NCBI GenBank assembly: GCA_041485125.1
Contig: JBGPIT010000089.1
Span: 1 to 14,256 of the forward strand
DNA length: 14,256 nucleotides
Source: JBGPIT01 sp041485125
GTDB lineage: Bacteria > Desulfobacterota > Binatia > UTPRO1
Direction of reading: 5' to 3'
Both the position numbers and the translations under genes were made by a program. The notes under the pieces were generated by a model. That model was not told the DNA's origin. It saw only the letters and a list, made by a program, of their open reading frames with translations, and ran no database searches. Of the stretch, positions 13,063 through 14,256 are shown one piece after another. Position 1 is the stretch's first letter. Each line of letters opens with the position of its first letter.

Positions 13063-14256
13063 ATGACCGTGACGCTCGCGGCAACGCTGAATGAGAGCGT
13101 CGAGACGACGTGTCCCTTCTGCGCGGTCGGGTGCGGCCTCCGGCTCGGCGTCGAAGGCGGTCATGTCACCGACGTGCGGCCGGTCGCCGCGCATCCGGTG
13201 TCGCGCGGGCAGCTCTGCGCGAAGGGATGGAACGCGGAGAAGTTTCTGCGCAGCCCCGATCGCCTGACGACGCCGCTCCTGCGGCGCGGGAATCGTCTCG
13301 AGCCGGCGTCCTTTGACGAGGCGCTCGCGGCAGCGGCGCATGGCCTGCGCGGCGCGCTCGACGACGGCGGCCCCGGAGCCGTCGGTGTCATCTCGAGCGC
13401 GCGCGCGACCAACGAGGACAACTACGCCGCGATGAAGCTCGCCCGCGCGGTCCTCGGCACCAACAACATCGACCACTGCGCGCGCGTCTGCCACTCGCCG
13501 TCGGTCGCGGCGCTCGGCCGGACGCTCGGCTCGGGGGCGATGACCAACCCGATCGCCGACATCGACCAGGCCGACTGCATCTTCGTCGTCGGCGCCGACC
13601 CGACCGAGAACCATCCGATCATCGGCGGCCGCATCCTCGCCGCGAAAGCGCGCGGCGCACGCCTGATCGTGATCGACCCGCGGCGTACGCGCCTCGCCGA
13701 GCACGCCGACTTGTACCTGCAGCCGCGTCTCGGCACGGACATCCCGCTGGTGAACGCGATGCTGCTCACGATCTTCGCGAACGGCTGGGAGGATCGCGCC
13801 TACCTCGCGCGCCGCTGCGAGAACCTCGACGCGCTGCGGGCCTCGCTCGCGGCGTTCTCGCCCGAGCGCGCCGCCGCGATCTGTGGCGTCGATGCCGCGA
13901 GCATCGTCACCGCGGCGCGCTGGTACGCCACCACGCCGCGCGCCTTTCTCGCCTACGGTCTCGGCATCACCCAGCACGTCTGCGGGACCGAGAACGTCAT
14001 CGCGCTCTCGAACCTGGCCCTCGTGACCGGCCACATCGGCACCGTCGGCGCTGGTATCAACCCGCTGCGCGGGCAGAACAACGTGCAGGGCGCCTGCGAC
14101 ATGGGGGCGCTGCCTGACGTGCTCGCGGGCTATCAGCGCGTCGACGACCCGGCCGCACGCGCGAAGTTCGGAGCGGCGTGGGGCGCCGTGATCCCCGAGC
14201 GCCCCGGGCTCACGACGCTCGCGATGGAGCACGCCGCGCACGACGGCGCGGTGCGG
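13063..14256 (+). CDS. Formate dehydrogenase alpha (catalytic) subunit, molybdopterin enzyme, cysteine type (partial, first 398 codons)
   Basis: The frame runs open to the right edge. An N-terminal [4Fe-4S] motif has C17-x2-C20-x3-C24 and C52 (CPFCAVGCG, QLCAKG). CARVCHSPSV follows with C143-H144 at the place of Sec140-His141 of E. coli FdhF, so the molybdenum/tungsten ligand is a cysteine encoded by TGC rather than selenocysteine. GADPTENHPI (about 181-190), VIDPRRTRLAEHAD and the LVTGHIGTVGAGINPLRGQNNVQG stretch (in part) are typical bis-MGD binding regions of formate dehydrogenases. It oxidises formate to CO2; no N-terminal ferredoxin or NuoG-like extension and no Tat signal are visible, suggesting a cytoplasmic enzyme. 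Start ATG 13063 has a weak AGCAGGA just upstream. It follows the USP gene by 15 nt. Electron acceptor subunits would lie beyond the window. Confidence 0.9.
   Translation, partial: MTVTLAATLNESVETTCPFCAVGCGLRLGVEGGHVTDVRPVAAHPVSRGQLCAKGWNAEKFLRSPDRLTTPLLRRGNRLEPASFDEALAAAAHGLRGALDDGGPGAVGVISSARATNEDNYAAMKLARAVLGTNNIDHCARVCHSPSVAALGRTLGSGAMTNPIADIDQADCIFVVGADPTENHPIIGGRILAAKARGARLIVIDPRRTRLAEHADLYLQPRLGTDIPLVNAMLLTIFANGWEDRAYLARRCENLDALRASLAAFSPERAAAICGVDAASIVTAARWYATTPRAFLAYGLGITQHVCGTENVIALSNLALVTGHIGTVGAGINPLRGQNNVQGACDMGALPDVLAGYQRVDDPAARAKFGAAWGAVIPERPGLTTLAMEHAAHDGAVR

Noticed and set aside
13489..13491. Selenocysteine codon in the formate dehydrogenase
   Set aside because: The codon at the ligand position is TGC (Cys143) and no in-frame TGA occurs, so no selenocysteine machinery is needed.
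12406..14241. 611-residue minus-strand frame opposite the USP and formate dehydrogenase genes
   Set aside because: No recognisable domain, and it covers two genes with exact cofactor motifs on the plus strand.

Overview
The window is very GC-rich, densely packed bacterial DNA with strong third-position GC bias, so most long antisense reading frames are composition artefacts. I recognise no RNA genes, insertion sequences, CRISPR arrays or phage genes. A large secreted protein with Thr-Pro-Thr linker repeats and duplicated cysteine-rich modules, next to PDH, acetyl-CoA synthetase and formate dehydrogenase genes, resembles GC-rich deltaproteobacterial or Binatota-type genomes. This placement is an inference and of modest confidence.

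Layout. From 1 to 7085 all genes are on the minus strand, read right to left: a ~1.1-kb-residue secreted beta-helix protein (7085-3747), a triple-BON protein (3733-3053), an AMP-forming acetyl-CoA synthetase (3022-1241), PDH E1 alpha (1244-231) and the start of PDH E1 beta (234-1, cut by the window edge). The last three junctions are 30 nt, a 4-nt overlap (GTGA) and a 4-nt overlap (ATGA), so BON-acs-pdhA-pdhB looks like one operon that makes acetyl-CoA from both acetate and pyruvate. A 214-bp divergent gap separates it from a plus-strand exported fusion enzyme (7300-9621): a serine beta-lactamase-like hydrolase joined to a NamZ/DUF1343 exo-N-acetylmuramidase domain, probably for cell-wall turnover.

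From 9651 to the right end lies a stress and energy locus: a PolX-type helix-hairpin-helix protein and a small coiled-coil protein (minus strand, one operon), a universal stress protein fused to a CBS pair (plus), a four-helix membrane protein (minus, overlapping it tail to tail), a stand-alone universal stress protein and a cysteine-type formate dehydrogenase alpha subunit (plus, running off the right edge).

The most interesting signal is regulatory. Each of the four transcription units starting between 10824 and 12577 has a TGGCA-N7-8 element with sigma-54-like -24/-12 spacing just upstream of its start codon, and palindromes lie in both divergent gaps where an enhancer-binding activator could sit. 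This suggests that the coiled-coil/HhH operon, the USP-CBS gene, the membrane protein and the USP-formate dehydrogenase operon respond together to an RpoN-dependent activator. The metabolic genes on the left (acetyl-CoA synthetase, PDH, BON) fit the same theme of stress-time energy metabolism, but I see no such element in front of them.
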